This document shows positions 27,608 through 37,000 of a DNA stretch of 64,000 bases, one piece after another (the first letter of the stretch is position 1; the number at the start of each line of letters is the position of its first letter). The translations under genes and the position numbers were made by a program. The stretch is taken from contig NZ_JBAJNO010000009.1 in the NCBI RefSeq assembly GCF_036880985.1, positions 1,984,001-2,048,000 of the forward strand. Reading direction: 5' to 3'. The DNA is from Limibacter armeniacum (GTDB taxonomy: Bacteria; Bacteroidota; Bacteroidia; Cytophagales; Flammeovirgaceae). Under the pieces are notes generated by a model. It had not been told where the DNA came from. It was given only the letters and a program-made list of their open reading frames with translations, and made no database searches.

Positions 27608-28720
27608 ATGAAAAAAGTGCTTTTTATTGACCGGGACGGTACTATTATCCGTGAACCGGAAGACTTTCAAATCGACTCGTTTGAAAAGCTATCGTTTCTT
27701 CCTCATGCAATCTCCCAGCTGAAAAAGATTGTACAAGAACTAGACTACGAACTTGTAATGGTAACCAATCAGGATGGCCTAGGTACAGACTCATTTCCTG
27801 AAGACACTTTTTGGCCTGTACATAACCTGATGTTAGATGTTCTGAAAAATGAAGGAATCTCTTTTCACGAAATTCTGATTGACCGTAGCTTTGAGCAAGA
27901 TAACGCTCCTACCAGAAAACCTCGTACGGGGATGCTGACACATTACATGGAAAGTAACGAGTATGATCTTTCCCAATCATATGTAATAGGTGATCGAAAA
28001 ACAGACATTGAGCTTGCCATAAACCTTGGAGCTAGAGCTGTTTTCATCAGTGATGATACAGATAAGCGTGCTGAGCTTACCACAACGGATTGGCATGAGA
28101 TTTATACCTTCCTTAAAGGCAAGAAGCAACAGACTCAAGGTCGTGCAGCACATATTCACAGAAAAACACATGAAACAGATATTGACGTTTCAATTGATCT
28201 GGATGGTAGTGGAAAATCTGAACTGAATACAGGTATTGGATTCTTTGACCATATGTTGCATCAGATTGCACGTCATGCAAAAATCGACCTCACTATCGCG
28301 GTTAACGGAGATTTACACATTGACGAGCACCATACCATTGAAGACTTGGCGCTGACTTTGGGAGATGCTTTCCAGCAAGCCCTAGGAGACAAGAGAGGCA
28401 TTGAAAGGTATGGGTTTTCCATCTTACCAATGGATGAGACATTGGCACAAGTAGCATTAGACTTTTCGGGAAGACCTTGGCTTATGTGGAATGCTGACTT
28501 CAAAAGGGAAAAAGTAGGTGGTATGCCAACCGAAATGTTTATGCACTTCTTCAAGTCGTTTTCCGATACGGCCAAATGTAACCTTAACATACAAGTTCAG
28601 GGAGACAATGAACACCATATGATTGAAGCTATATTCAAGTCATTTGCCAAAGCAATTCGTATGGCAATTCATAAAGATCCTGATAATGATGAAATTCCAA
28701 GCACAAAAGGAGTACTGTAA
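27608..28720 (+). CDS. hisB: Bifunctional histidinol-phosphatase / imidazoleglycerol-phosphate dehydratase
   Basis: A 370-residue two-domain enzyme of histidine synthesis. The start at 27608 is chosen because the protein then begins [12 protein letters not shown] as in other HisB proteins; ATG 27599 is 3 codons upstream. Residues 1-165 are a HAD phosphatase with the DxD nucleophile Asp8/Asp10 and a late [15 protein letters not shown] motif; residues about 180-370 are the dehydratase with manganese-site motifs [28 protein letters not shown] and [15 protein letters not shown]. It performs the sixth and eighth steps of the pathway. No other his gene is next to it, so it is an orphan here. Confidence 0.96.
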   Translation: MKKVLFIDRDGTIIREPEDFQIDSFEKLSFLPHAISQLKKIVQELDYELVMVTNQDGLGTDSFPEDTFWPVHNLMLDVLKNEGISFHEILIDRSFEQDNAPTRKPRTGMLTHYMESNEYDLSQSYVIGDRKTDIELAINLGARAVFISDDTDKRAELTTTDWHEIYTFLKGKKQQTQGRAAHIHRKTHETDIDVSIDLDGSGKSELNTGIGFFDHMLHQIARHAKIDLTIAVNGDLHIDEHHTIEDLALTLGDAFQQALGDKRGIERYGFSILPMDETLAQVALDFSGRPWLMWNADFKREKVGGMPTEMFMHFFKSFSDTAKCNLNIQVQGDNEHHMIEAIFKSFAKAIRMAIHKDPDNDEIPSTKGVL

Positions 28721-28731
28721 AGAGCATAGCG

Positions 28732-28762
28732 TTGACTCCTGCAAGAAAGAGCCTTATACTTG
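28732..28762 (+). promoter_or_regulatory. Promoter of the DUF2911 gene
   Basis: TTG at 28732-28734, exactly 20 bp, then TATACTTG at 28755-28762 (one base off TAnnTTTG). The predicted transcript starts about 25 nt before the ATG. Confidence 0.55.
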
Positions 28763-28793
28763 CAACTTGTTTTGCATAATTATTTAATAGATA

Positions 28794-29330
28794 ATGAATA
28801 AGTTTTCACTGTTGATAACGCTGCTGTTGGGTATCTGCATAAGTGGGTATGCACAGGAGTTAAAGCATAAGCCAAGAAAAAGTCCTACTGGACTCACTAC
28901 CTTCAAAGAAGACAGTACTTATATCAAAGTGACTTACGGTCGTCCTAAGATGCGCACTGATTATGATCACAAATTTGGTGTGAGTGTACCATACGGTAAA
29001 CTTTGGAGAATGGGCGATGATGATGCTACCGAAATGACAGTTACACAACCTATTACTTTTGGCGGTGAAAAACTTGAGCCTGGCATTTATTCAATCTTCG
29101 CCATTCCGGAGGAAGAAAAGTGGACCGTAATTGTCAACAAGGATGTTGGTATGTGGGGCAGTTATAAGTATGACAAGGAACAGGATCTTTTTAGAGTTGA
29201 GCGCCCTGTGCTAAAGTCACCTTACGTCTTTCAAGAATTTAGTATTTTCTTGCAAGAAGCTGAGTTTGGATGCAATATGGTAATCATCTGGGATAGGACT
29301 TCAATCATGATTCCTATTGAGATTAACTGA
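28794..29330 (+). CDS. DUF2911 domain-containing secreted protein
   Basis: A 178-residue protein with a signal peptide (1-20, SGYAQ). The DUF2911 pattern is clear: an early K-x-S-P segment, VTYGRPKMR, PYGKLWRMGDDDATEMTV, LEPGIYSIFAIPEEEKWTVIVNK and a C-terminal beta-strand region. The family is widespread in Bacteroidota, is predicted to be periplasmic or surface-located, and has no proven function. Monocistronic, between its own promoter and a symmetric terminator. Confidence 0.92.
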   Translation: MNKFSLLITLLLGICISGYAQELKHKPRKSPTGLTTFKEDSTYIKVTYGRPKMRTDYDHKFGVSVPYGKLWRMGDDDATEMTVTQPITFGGEKLEPGIYSIFAIPEEEKWTVIVNKDVGMWGSYKYDKEQDLFRVERPVLKSPYVFQEFSIFLQEAEFGCNMVIIWDRTSIMIPIEIN

Positions 29331-29334
29331 TATA

Positions 29335-29370
29335 AAAAAACCGGAAGCAAGGGACTGTTTCCGGTTTTTT
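29335..29370. terminator. Bidirectional terminator between the DUF2911 and aceK genes
   Basis: Perfect 12-bp stem AAAAAACCGGAA/TTCCGGTTTTTT, 12-nt loop, A- and T-runs on the two sides. Confidence 0.88.
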
Positions 29371-29373
29371 ACT

Positions 29374-30147
29374 TTATAAGTCTTTCGCAATTCCTGTCTT
29401 TCTTCTAAAACGCTTTTTCCTTCTGTAAGGAAATACATCCACTACCTTCCCTTTCCGAAGTTGTTTCTGCAAACCCACCCAAAACTTGACCGTAAACAAG
29501 TCACTATGCAACTCAAAGAAAATATTCCTTACTTCTGGCTTTCCGATCAGGAACCGTTTAAACTCTTCAGGAAATATATCATTCGGACCTACTGAAAACT
29601 CTGCGGCATATTCATCTTCATCATTTCTAGCAATCGGCAGGTGACGGAAATTGCAGTCTGTCAGAAAGCATATTTCATCATAGTCATAGAACACTACCCT
29701 CCTGTGACGTGTAACACCAAAGTTTTTCAGCAACATATCTCCAGGAAAGATATTCGCAGCAGCTAGTTGCTTGATTGCATTCCCATACTCCCCTATCGCT
29801 TCTCTTGCATTTTCTGGAGAAGCAGTCTCAAGATACAAGTTGAGAGGAATCATTCTCCTTTCTGTATACAAATGCCTGATGATTACCTTATCCCCTTCAA
29901 TATCTACAATTGAGGGAGCCACATGTAACAACTCTGTCAATAACTCTTCAGAGAACCTGTCTTTGCTGAACACAAAATGTTCAAACTCATGCGTATCTGC
30001 CATTCGTCCTACCCTGTCATGTCTCGAAACCAGCTTATACTGCTCTTTTACCCTCTCTTTGGTCATTTCCTTTGGAGGATCAAAATGGTCCTTGATAATC
30101 TTGAATACAATATTGTAGGATGGTAATGTGAATACACTCATCACCAT
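29374..30147 (-). CDS. aceK: Isocitrate dehydrogenase kinase/phosphatase AceK, C-terminal kinase-domain fragment
   Basis: 257 residues matching the AceK kinase/phosphatase domain: [22 protein letters not shown] (ATP-binding Lys), [67 protein letters not shown] (catalytic Asp loop) and [12 protein letters not shown]. AceK phosphorylates and dephosphorylates isocitrate dehydrogenase to switch flow to the glyoxylate shunt. The ORF overlaps the end of the upstream ORF (30141-31094) by 7 nt and lacks the glycine-rich loop that should precede MVM; that loop is encoded, but in the -1 frame relative to the upstream ORF. So this is one broken or recoded gene rather than a normal subunit. Confidence 0.9.
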   Translation of the reverse strand: MVMSVFTLPSYNIVFKIIKDHFDPPKEMTKERVKEQYKLVSRHDRVGRMADTHEFEHFVFSKDRFSEELLTELLHVAPSIVDIEGDKVIIRHLYTERRMIPLNLYLETASPENAREAIGEYGNAIKQLAAANIFPGDMLLKNFGVTRHRRVVFYDYDEICFLTDCNFRHLPIARNDEDEYAAEFSVGPNDIFPEEFKRFLIGKPEVRNIFFELHSDLFTVKFWVGLQKQLRKGKVVDVFPYRRKKRFRRKTGIAKDL

Positions 30148-31094
30148 TCCCTTGATACCAGGGCAATCACAAACTTATCAACAGAGTTATCAAGATGCGC
30201 TAAAAAATCTCTATAAAACTCTGTTTTTCCATGCTTATTAAACCCAATCGAGTTGTAAATCTCTGAAATGCTCTTCTCCTTGATAATGGTTTTGAGAAAC
30301 TGTACAACCAATGAAGGTACAGGTGTATCTACCATAAAGTAAGAACGGGTAAAACTGAATATCACACTGACCTCATTGGGTTCAATAATCAGTGTATCTA
30401 CATAAAGAGCATGGTGCTCGTTATTTAAAACAGGCAATAAGAATGGTAATGTTTTATTTCCACAAACAGCCCTACCTACCAAATAAGCCCCTTTGTTTCG
30501 GTAAAAAACAGACTTCAGCATTTCTATACTCAGCTGCCCACCTTCCATTCTAGGAAGCAAATGACGCCTCATGGCATTTCCTATCAGATGAACATCTAAA
30601 TCCAGATTTTCATATGGAATACTGAAATCATAACTCAGGAGTATCTCTTTAGCCAGTTTTTCAGGCGACTCACTCAGGTAAAATGTGTTATGTATAGGTT
30701 CGTGGATCTGTACATAATTATACTGTTGGGCAGGCGAGACAAATATTAAGTCATTGTTGATCTGAGTATGATGAAAAATCTTGCAGAAAACAGAGTTAAA
30801 AAATGTCTCCGCAATATCATTATTACAATAATCACTAATCATGATTGTGTAAAACACCTTGACCTGCTGCCAGAAACTTACTTGCCTGACTTGCTCTCCT
30901 ACTTGCTCTACAATCTCCCGCTTCACACGTTTGACTATCTTTTTACGCATTAGCAAGCGTTTTTCTAAAGCACGTTGAGCTCCTTGCCAGTCAGCAGCCT
31001 CAAACCTGCCTTTTGCTTTACGGGTCATTTCGAGGAAAGTGGCAAAGTACTCGTCAAAGCCATTCAAAATGTGTTGGGCTACTTTTTTTTCCAC
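30141..31094 (-). CDS. aceK: AceK, N-terminal regulatory-domain fragment
   Basis: 317 residues matching the AceK regulatory domain: [94 protein letters not shown] and [21 protein letters not shown]. The frame ends [10 protein letters not shown]-stop. A -1 step at codon CTG (30159-30161) would read on as L-G-I-K-G-M-V-M, the family consensus, into the second ORF. It lies 137 nt downstream of the pyruvate-kinase-like gene with no terminator between, so both may share a transcript. Confidence 0.9.
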   Translation of the reverse strand: MEKKVAQHILNGFDEYFATFLEMTRKAKGRFEAADWQGAQRALEKRLLMRKKIVKRVKREIVEQVGEQVRQVSFWQQVKVFYTIMISDYCNNDIAETFFNSVFCKIFHHTQINNDLIFVSPAQQYNYVQIHEPIHNTFYLSESPEKLAKEILLSYDFSIPYENLDLDVHLIGNAMRRHLLPRMEGGQLSIEMLKSVFYRNKGAYLVGRAVCGNKTLPFLLPVLNNEHHALYVDTLIIEPNEVSVIFSFTRSYFMVDTPVPSLVVQFLKTIIKEKSISEIYNSIGFNKHGKTEFYRDFLAHLDNSVDKFVIALVSREW

Positions 31095-31231
31095 GGGTTT
31101 TTCAGTCAGTTAGCAATGAGGGAACCTTCCCATTTATCCATTACAATTAGTGATAAAATGTATGGATGAACAACCATTCGCAGATAAAAATATCAATCTG
31201 ACCTTCAGTCTTTATACCCTTTCGCTTTCCA

Positions 31232-33094
31232 CTACCTACTATCTGTCAAAAGGTTTTTGGCCACAGAAAGCTTTCGAAGCAAAGCTGTTTTTTTATTCTG
31301 GTTTCGCTCCATTGCCACCAATATTTCCTCCAACATCGCAATTGCACTTTGTATATAAGGCCCCTTATTAAGCATAACACATTCTGCTCTCTGGGCCATG
31401 GCAGCATCCGTAATTTCTGCTCGGGAAGGTAATCCCTTCTTGGCCAATCCTTCTAACACTTGCGTTGCCCATATTACAGGTATGTGGGCGGCTTCACAAA
31501 GCCATAGTATTTCTTCCTGAATTTCTGCCATCCTCACCCAACCATGCTCCACAGCCAAATCCCCTCTAGCAATCATCACCCCTACCTTTTTGTTTTTCAT
31601 GGCAGCCAAAAGCAATCTTGTCAACTGTTGAAACCCTTTTTGTGTCTCTATTTTTAAGACAATCCCAAGGTCTGTCGCATCTCTTTTCCTAAGTTCCTCA
31701 TACAACTTTTCAACATCTGAAGGCTCCTGAACAAATGACAGGCTGACGATATCTGCATGTTTTGCTACAAAGTCCAAGTCCTCTATATCTTTAGGAGTTA
31801 ACCCACTCAGCTGAATCTGAGTTTGGGGAAAATTAATCCCCTTTTCTGCTTTCAGTTTGGACCCTTTCTCTTTTGCCTGTGTGATTTCCAACTCAATCAA
31901 GTCCTTGGACACCTTACGAACTACTCCTTCTATCTTCCCATCATCCAACCTGACAATCTCTCCCTTTTTCACTGCTTGGTATATTTCCGGCAACGGACAT
32001 CCAACCATGGCCGGAGAGGTTACCTTACCTTTTTTCCCTTCAATGGCAGGCCTACCTTCGAGGGCATCTTTGGTGATCAACAACGTATCACCCACATACA
32101 AAACAATCGGACGCTCAATAGGAGGAATTGCCCCCACTTTACATGATTTGATTTTTTTCCCTTCCCTTACTACCCTCAATTTTATGCCTGGCTCTATGTA
32201 AGCAGTCTCTTTAGCTGTTGCCCACACACCATTTTCTTCTATTTTTCGAACAACGAGTTGGCGCTTTTTACCTCTTCGATCATGAAAGTGGATTATATCT
32301 CCCTCTTGCAACAGCTTTACCCACTTTTCAGGAACAGGTAATATTCCATCTTCGTCCGCTTCGGCATCCGGCAAAATACTGGGAGGAGCCAACCATATCA
32401 AGGCAGGTGCTACTATTTCACCTGTTTCATCACGGTCAGGTCTCCAACTCAAAATGCTAGGTCCAGGCTCCAAAGGGCTTGTTCTCAGTTTAGGGCCTGC
32501 CAAGTCCATCAGGATATGGCAATCTTTCCCAACTTCCCGACTTGCCTTCCGTATATTGCCAACCATTTTTTTCCAAACATGGACATCATCATGGGCACAA
32601 TTGACACGCGCGATATTCATCCCTTGTCTTAACATCGCCTCCACTTCACCATAATCCTCTGCAATACTACTAGGCATTGTTACCATAATTCTGACTGACC
32701 GTTCTTCAGGAGCTACCCCCAAAAGCTGCTGTGCATGCTCATTAAGCAAATTTTCACCATCCTGAAAACTGACTCTGGGTTTTCTGATTTTAAGTCGCTC
32801 TTCTGCGCACAATAAATTCACACTCTCAGAAAGTGCTTTAATACTTGCCAACACGTGGCTTTCCGATCGCCCTAAAGAGGACAAACCAAGCATAGAAAGT
32901 AATTTTTGAAGTGCCCTGACATCAAAACTTCTCATGGCCACATAGTGCATCAGGTTGTAGGCACTTGCAACATGAACTGAATGAACCTGCTTCAGCTCTT
33001 GTGAAAAGGACTTTTCTACTTTGAGTAACTGCTTATAAATATCATCAATACGCTTTACGATCAGATCCAGTTTTTCCTGTTCTATGATTTGCAT
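31232..33094 (-). CDS. Atypical pyruvate-kinase-like protein with N-terminal extension, no C-terminal domain
   Basis: 620 residues. About 130 helical N-terminal residues precede a pyruvate-kinase TIM barrel split by a large inserted B domain (about 205-420). Retained motifs: ARVN (Arg163), MDLAGPKLRT (Asp197), LKIET (catalytic Lys481, Glu483), IARGDLAVE (Glu516 region) and ATQVLE (Thr544). Changed: NCAH instead of N-F-S-H, and VMLNKGPYI instead of the ML-S-G-E-T loop. The usual C-terminal regulatory domain is missing; the chain ends about 45 residues after the barrel. So the phosphotransfer core is present, but allosteric control and K+ binding differ. True pyruvate kinase activity is plausible, not proven. 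Confidence 0.85.
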   Translation of the reverse strand: MQIIEQEKLDLIVKRIDDIYKQLLKVEKSFSQELKQVHSVHVASAYNLMHYVAMRSFDVRALQKLLSMLGLSSLGRSESHVLASIKALSESVNLLCAEERLKIRKPRVSFQDGENLLNEHAQQLLGVAPEERSVRIMVTMPSSIAEDYGEVEAMLRQGMNIARVNCAHDDVHVWKKMVGNIRKASREVGKDCHILMDLAGPKLRTSPLEPGPSILSWRPDRDETGEIVAPALIWLAPPSILPDAEADEDGILPVPEKWVKLLQEGDIIHFHDRRGKKRQLVVRKIEENGVWATAKETAYIEPGIKLRVVREGKKIKSCKVGAIPPIERPIVLYVGDTLLITKDALEGRPAIEGKKGKVTSPAMVGCPLPEIYQAVKKGEIVRLDDGKIEGVVRKVSKDLIELEITQAKEKGSKLKAEKGINFPQTQIQLSGLTPKDIEDLDFVAKHADIVSLSFVQEPSDVEKLYEELRKRDATDLGIVLKIETQKGFQQLTRLLLAAMKNKKVGVMIARGDLAVEHGWVRMAEIQEEILWLCEAAHIPVIWATQVLEGLAKKGLPSRAEITDAAMAQRAECVMLNKGPYIQSAIAMLEEILVAMERNQNKKTALLRKLSVAKNLLTDSR

Positions 33095-33153
33095 TTTGGG
33101 TTGGTATTAAGAGGTGACTTTCTTCTTTAACTTTTTAAAAGCACAAGACGTTT

Positions 33154-33161
33154 CAAATATA
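33154..33161 (-). promoter_or_regulatory. -7 box upstream of the pyruvate-kinase-like gene
   Basis: CAAATATA on the plus strand, that is TATATTTG, a perfect TAnnTTTG on the minus strand, about 60 bp from the start codon. No matching TTG at the usual 20-bp distance. Confidence 0.4.
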
Positions 33162-33249
33162 TATCCCTCAATATGTGGTGTATACATAGCTGCCAACATA
33201 TCCTTTTCCCTCACTGCGACACATATTTCAAATAAACTGCTACTCTATT

Positions 33250-33750
33250 ATGAAAGCAAAAGAAAACCATGTACTTACAATCTGTTATGAACTCCGTGAA
33301 GATACAGCTCAAGGACCATTACTTGAAGTGATGAATGTCAAGTATCCTTTTATTTTTCTCTTTGGAACTGGCTCATTACTGCCTGCTTTTGAAGCTAACC
33401 TGGAAGGACTTGAAGAAGGTGAACAATTTGAGTTTACACTGGAAGTGGAGGAAGCATACGGTCACCCAAATGAGTTGAATATTGTGGATGTTCCTATTTC
33501 GGCTTTTTACATTGACGGTAAGCTTGCCAATGACTTACTCCAGACTGGTACACCCGTTTCTATCAATGATGATTCGGGACAGCTCCATCATGGAAAAGTT
33601 GTTTCGCATAGCAACAGTACAGTCAAGGTGGATTTCAACCATGCCATGGCAGGGAAAAGGCTACACTTTTTTGGACAGGTTCTGAAAATCAGGAAGGCTA
33701 CCGCTGATGAGATCGTCCGCAAGCACTATATCCCTGATGATATCCGATAG
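33250..33750 (+). CDS. SlyD-type FKBP peptidyl-prolyl isomerase
   Basis: A 166-residue cytoplasmic protein. The FKBP strands (VLTICYELREDTAQGPLLEV), the GTGSLLPAFEANLEGLEEGEQFEFTLEVEEAYGHPN segment and the inserted chaperone flap (about 77-132) followed by the returning FKBP strand VDFNHAMAGKRLHFFGQVLKI define the SlyD group. It isomerises Xaa-Pro bonds and helps folding. The His-rich metal-binding tail of E. coli SlyD is absent. It stands alone, divergent from the pyruvate-kinase-like gene. Confidence 0.92.
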   Translation: MKAKENHVLTICYELREDTAQGPLLEVMNVKYPFIFLFGTGSLLPAFEANLEGLEEGEQFEFTLEVEEAYGHPNELNIVDVPISAFYIDGKLANDLLQTGTPVSINDDSGQLHHGKVVSHSNSTVKVDFNHAMAGKRLHFFGQVLKIRKATADEIVRKHYIPDDIR

Positions 33751-33822
33751 GAGGATTCCATTTTTTATAGATTTTTACCTCAGTAATTCTAGTATATTCC
33801 GCAATATGTTTTGGGGTAATAA

Positions 33823-33830
33823 TATTTTTG
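33823..33830 (+). promoter_or_regulatory. -7 box upstream of the propeller-SpoIIE gene
   Basis: A perfect TATTTTTG about 212 bp before the ATG; no TTG at the expected spacing. It would give a leader of about 205 nt, which contains a short TACC-TGC-GGGTA hairpin near 33995. Confidence 0.4.
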
Positions 33831-34042
33831 TCTTATTTTTTCACTCAAAATTACCATAAAACAGCAATTTTTTATACAGATCTCGCATCCTGTTCGTTGC
33901 TGCTATAAGAGTTAATGTGGAAATGAGCAAACAATGCCTTCCTCCTACAGAGACTTTTATAAATCAAGGCTAAAACAACAAACTAAGACCTCCTACCTGC
34001 GGGTAAGTAGCAGACTGTGAGGACACGGAATATAAATAAAAC

Positions 34043-37000
34043 ATGAGAATGACAGTGCTTGACAGGCTCAGATGCATCGCATGCCTGCTACTTTTTGGAT
34101 GCCTTACAGGTTTTTTCACACAAGTGCAGGCTCAGAACTTTAAGACATACCTTTACAACAAGGACAATGGACTCAATAGTGAACAAGTAAGGGACATCGC
34201 AAAGGACTCTCTTGGTTACCTTTGGCTTGCCACAGATGCTGGCTTAGTCAAATATGGTGGACAGGAACTGGAATCCTTTGAGGGGCAACCCTTGGCGTTG
34301 GACTACTTTAAGTCATTACTTCGTCGTAAAGATGGTTCACTTATCGCTTTATCAGACAACAACCTGATTAAGGTGAATGTCAGTCCTACTGACCTTAGTT
34401 TCGAAACACTTCTAAAAGGTCAGAATGTACCTTCAGACAGTGCCCTTTATTATGGAAAAAGTCTTTATGAAGATAGCCAACGTCAGCTTTGGGTAGCGGA
34501 TGCCTATCGTATCTTCCGTCTAAACGGAGATGGCTCATTTGACTTTTTCAGTATGGATGAGCGCAACGCTGCTGATGATGTTCTGAAGTCCTACACATTT
34601 ACAGAGGACAAAAACGGTAACTTATATGCAATCAACTACAATGGTTTTGCTTACCGTTTTGATGGCTCAACTTTTAAGGAAATCGAGAATACTTCCCTGC
34701 CTAAACAAATTCAATTCGTTTTGCATGAGGATGGTAATAAGTTTATTGTTTGCAGCTTTGATAAAGGTCTAGGTGTTTGGGAAGTAAGTGATAAAGGAAA
34801 GACCAAATACACGACAATTGATAAAAACATCGACCCTACTCATGCGGTAAAAATGGCTGATGGTTCGATCTGGATCAGTACTGCTACTACCGGTATGCAC
34901 GTACTGAATACAGTAGGAAATAAATACACACTGTCAAGACATGCGCAAATTGGTATATACAATGCCTACTTCATGCTGGTTGATGGTCATAATATCTGGA
35001 CAGCTACCAACCAAGGTTTGCGTCAGTACCAGCAACTGCCATTCAAATCACTCGCAGGTGAACACACAGACGGATACATTCAACACATTGTTCAAAGCAG
35101 CAACGGTCAGGTTTACTTCACTGATGGTTTGAGTGTCTATGAAGGTAACATCACAGTCAATGGCGATTTTCATTTGGCACGTAAAGCGGATACAAAAGGT
35201 AATACCTTCATTCGTCTCCTACCTTCAGGAAAAGGCATTTGGGCTTCAGATACACAAGGAACGCTTACCTATTGGGAAGACGGACAAAAAATAAGAACTA
35301 TTGACCTTACAGACTTGGGTAAAGCCATTTATATCATTGAGAAAGACAGCCAAGGTAACTTATGGATCTGTCAGGATGATGTTTACGGCCCTATACGAGT
35401 TGATGGTAATGGACGCCCAAAAGTATTTGGTAGTGAAGACGGTATCTTCGGTAATATCATTGTAATGAAACAAACTCCTTCAGGAGTTCTTTATGCAGGT
35501 GGTAGCTCAGTTGATGGTTACCTATTCCGTTACAACGCTAAGAAAGGTGAATTCGAGAACCTCAGTCAGCCACTTGATTTTCTGAATAACACCACTTTTG
35601 AAATTACTGATATCGCTGAACTGTCTGACAAGTCTTTGGTTTTAGGTACTTCCCAAGGTGTCCTTCACTACAAAGATGACAAGGTTACGCTGATTGATCT
35701 AGGACAAGACACTCGCCGCTCTGTAAAAGGATTGGCAGTTGACCCTGTTTCAGGTGACCTTTGGATTGCGGGTAGTACTGGGTTGATTTGTGTGGACCTA
35801 CAAACACAGGAAGTCATCCTCTTCTCAGAAAAGGATGGTATGAGTGCCTACACATTCAACAATAGAACACTGATGACAGACCTTCAAGGTAATATCTATG
35901 GAGGTACAACTGCTGGTATCATCATTGGTTCCAACTTTGATCGAATGTTACCTACGCAAACACCAATTCTACAATACGGTGAAAGCAACGGTAAAAAATA
36001 TAAACTTCAAGAAGGCAATGAGGTTGCCGAAAGCAACTACTTAAGGGTATTTTTTGATATCCCAGCATTCCCAAGACAGAATGTTTCCTTAGAAATGAGG
36101 ATACTCGGCAAGGACAACAAATGGATCCCTGTTAACAGTACAGACGAGTATGTTCAGATTGACAACCTTTCGCCTCGCTCTTATACACTTCAACTGAGAG
36201 CCAGAGCGGCTGGTAACAACTTCTGGAGTACGCCAGCTGTTTACCATTTCAGTGTATATAAGCAATGGTACCTTACTTGGTGGGCGATATCCATCTACTG
36301 TGTCGGTTTCGCGCTGCTTATCGTGTTGATTGTAAAATTGAACCTTTACAGAATCAACCGAGAGAAAAGAAAGCTGGAGGAAATGGTAAATAACCGTACT
36401 CATGAGGTAGAGCTGCAAGCACAAGAGTTGACTTCTAAGAACAAAGAACTGAACTCTGCCCTGAACAGGCTTAAACGCTCAGAGGCCATCCTGAACCATA
36501 ACGCACAGGAACTGGAATCTGCAAAGAAAGATGCTGAAAAGGGTGCTTCGAAACTGATGGAGCAAAACTTGAAGCTTGAAGAATCTGCAAGAACGGTAAG
36601 AGAACAGAACATGGAGCTGACCGATCACCGTGACCAGATTATCAAGCAGAGTAACAAGTTGAAAGATCAGCAGGAACTACTCGCCAAGCAGCACGAAAAC
36701 ATGATGAGTAGTGTCAACTACGCCAGAAGAATACAGAGAGCCTTACTAGGTGAGCCTGAAGATGTTGAAACCAAAGTCCGAAACCTTGGAGAAGAATGGG
36801 ACTCATTTATCCTGTTTAAGCCAAGGGATATCGTAAGTGGTGACTTCTACTGGTTTACTGAAAAAGGTGGTCGTTATATTATCGCAGCGGGTGACTGTAC
36901 TGGTCATGGTATCCCAGGAGCCTTCATGTCCCTGATCGGTAATGACTTGTTACACCAGATTGTACACGAACGTGGTATCCTTGAACCAAGCCGTATTCTG

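Noticed and set aside
30155-30165. Programmed -1 frameshift signal in aceK
   Set aside because: No X-XXY-YYZ heptamer is present at the site and no downstream stem or upstream SD-like stimulator was evident; kept only as one of several explanations for the split.
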